Part shown: positions 6,638 to 7,011 of the stretch, piece after piece
How positions within the stretch are numbered: the first letter of the stretch is position 1
Layout of the letters: every line of letters starts with the position of its first letter
From: an uncultured bacterium
GTDB taxonomy: Bacteria > Planctomycetota > Phycisphaerae > Phycisphaerales > SM1A02
Assembly (NCBI GenBank): GCA_903918555.1
Contig: CAIXEV010000501.1
Location: 1 to 7,011, forward strand
Reading direction: 5' to 3'
DNA length: 7,011 nucleotides
Translations under genes and position numbers: made by a program
The notes under the pieces: generated by a model
The model's input: only the letters and a program-made list of their open reading frames with translations
Told to the model about the DNA's origin: nothing
Database searches by the model: none

Positions 6638-6670
6638 AGCGGCCCCGCCATGCGCGGGGCCGCTTTCGTT
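6638..6670 (+). terminator. Rho-independent-like terminator of the MerR/VIT-VWA unit
   Basis: A perfect 11-bp stem (AGCGGCCCCGC at 6638-6648, its complement at 6654-6664) encloses a 5-nt loop, followed by the short T-rich tail TTTCGTT (6664-6670). It begins 28 nt after the VWA stop. The T-tract is weak, but the stem strength and position fit the end of the operon. Confidence 0.75.
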
Positions 6671-6682
6671 GGCGTACGCCAA
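6669..6682. repeat. 14-bp perfect palindrome between two terminators
   Basis: TTGGCGTACGCCAA at 6669-6682 is fully self-complementary. It lies between the plus-strand and minus-strand terminator hairpins in the convergent intergenic region. No function is evident; a protein-binding site, part of a terminator structure, or chance are all possible. Confidence 0.4.
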
Positions 6683-6690
6683 GCCGCAAT

Positions 6691-6723
6691 GGAAACAGCC
6701 CGCGGGGAGACATTCGCGGGCTG
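6691..6723 (-). terminator. Candidate terminator of the right-edge minus-strand gene
   Basis: Read on the minus strand, a 9-bp stem (CAGCCCGCG and its complement, plus-strand 6715-6723 and 6696-6704) with a 10-nt loop is followed by TTTCC (6695-6691). It starts 34 nt after the dockerin gene's stop codon. The stem is GC-rich and the T-run short, so this is a moderate prediction. Confidence 0.58.
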
Positions 6724-6757
6724 GATTCACGCATGCATGTCGGCGTCTGCCGCCGTC

Positions 6758-7011
6758 TTACGGGCAGCCGCCCCACGCGCCGAGGATGGTCGCAAGGTCG
6801 TTGCCATTGACCTGCCCGTCGCCGTCGATGTCGGCCGCGCAGCCGGCGCACGCGCCCCACGAGCCGAGGACGGTCGCAAGGTCGTTGCCGTTGATCGCGC
6901 CGTCGCCGTCGATGTCGCCCGAGCACGGGTTGTCGGCCTGCAGGACGGTCACCGCCATGTAGTCGTGGAAGGTCTCGTCGTTCGGACGCTCGCCGTAGAC
7001 GAGGAAGCGGA
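6758..7011 (-). CDS. C-terminus of exported protein with two tandem dockerin repeats (5' end beyond window)
   Basis: The minus-strand frame is open from the right edge to TAA at 6758-6760, giving 83 residues of a longer protein. The Met at 6958 is internal: the frame continues upstream as RFLVYGERPNDETFHDYMAVTV, the end of a larger domain that I cannot identify. It then carries two dockerin-like Ca-binding repeats, DIDGDGAINGNDLATVLGSWG and, 28 residues on, DIDGDGQVNGNDLATILGAWG. Both keep the Asp ligands of the loop and each is preceded by Cys. The protein ends GGCP, as in the dockerin-type C-termini frequent in Phycisphaerae, where they are thought to anchor or sort exported proteins. Export is inferred from this tail alone, because the N-terminus is not in the window. 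The CSGDID segment is encoded by the same 20 bases as in the left-edge dockerin gene. Confidence 0.88.
   Translation of the reverse strand, partial: RFLVYGERPNDETFHDYMAVTVLQADNPCSGDIDGDGAINGNDLATVLGSWGACAGCAADIDGDGQVNGNDLATILGAWGGCP
6771..6917 (-). repeat. Two tandem 63-bp dockerin-coding repeats, 84-bp period
   Basis: Units at 6771-6833 and 6855-6917 are nearly identical, including an unbroken shared stretch GTCGCAAGGTCGTTGCC and another, CCGTCGCCGTCGATGTCG. The high nucleotide identity, beyond what the Ca-binding motif needs, suggests a recent duplication or gene conversion within the dockerin tail. Confidence 0.8.

Noticed and set aside
6771..6917. Possible CRISPR-like direct repeats
   Set aside because: There are only two units, they are in frame and encode dockerin Ca-binding loops, so this is a protein repeat.
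6758..6958. A 66-residue stand-alone small protein of two dockerin repeats
   Set aside because: The frame continues without a stop from the Met at 6958 to the window edge with domain-like sequence, so this Met is internal and the gene is a truncated larger one.

Overview
The window looks like a piece of chromosome from a high-GC planctomycete, most likely of the Phycisphaerae/Phycisphaerales type. The evidence is two secreted-type proteins ending in short Ca-binding dockerin repeats (one finishing in a Gly-Gly-Cys-Pro tail), a neighbouring protein with a PEP-CTERM-like 'VPAP - hydrophobic - Arg/Lys' tail, and an alkaline-phosphatase-superfamily enzyme fused to TPRs. Taxonomy is inferred from protein style only. 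There are no tRNA, rRNA, CRISPR, insertion-sequence or phage signatures.

Layout. (1) Bases 1-707, minus strand: the N-terminal 235 residues of an exported protein whose C-terminal dockerin is cut by the left edge. (2) 708-932: a divergent intergenic region with a GTCAATTGAC palindrome and a weak promoter candidate. (3) 933-1571, plus: a PEP-CTERM-like exported protein. (4) 1601-1630: a perfect 30-bp palindrome, 11 nt before the next start codon. (5) 1642-3612, plus: a type I phosphodiesterase/alkaline phosphatase-fold protein with a C-terminal TPR region. (6) 3613-3683: an AT-rich promoter island with three TACTGT elements. (7) 3684-4331 and 4328-6610, plus: an atypical MerR-family regulator overlapping by 4 bp (ATGA) a cytosolic-looking VIT-VWA protein. 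(8) 6611-6757: a convergent intergenic region with one terminator-like hairpin per strand and a 14-bp palindrome between them. (9) 6758-7011, minus: the C-terminus of another exported protein with two tandem dockerin repeats, its start beyond the right edge.

How the genes relate. The edge genes and the PEP-CTERM-like gene encode envelope or extracellular proteins that use two different C-terminal sorting or anchoring styles. The phosphodiesterase-TPR gene appears to be a separate cytosolic unit. The most distinctive element is the MerR/VIT-VWA pair. It has its own sigma-70-like promoter, placed so that the predicted transcription start coincides with the MerR start codon (a leaderless message). 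Repeats between -35 and -10 could be an autoregulatory operator, and a strong Shine-Dalgarno plus stop/start overlap precedes the VWA gene. This suggests a self-regulated two-gene module whose input signal and target are unknown.
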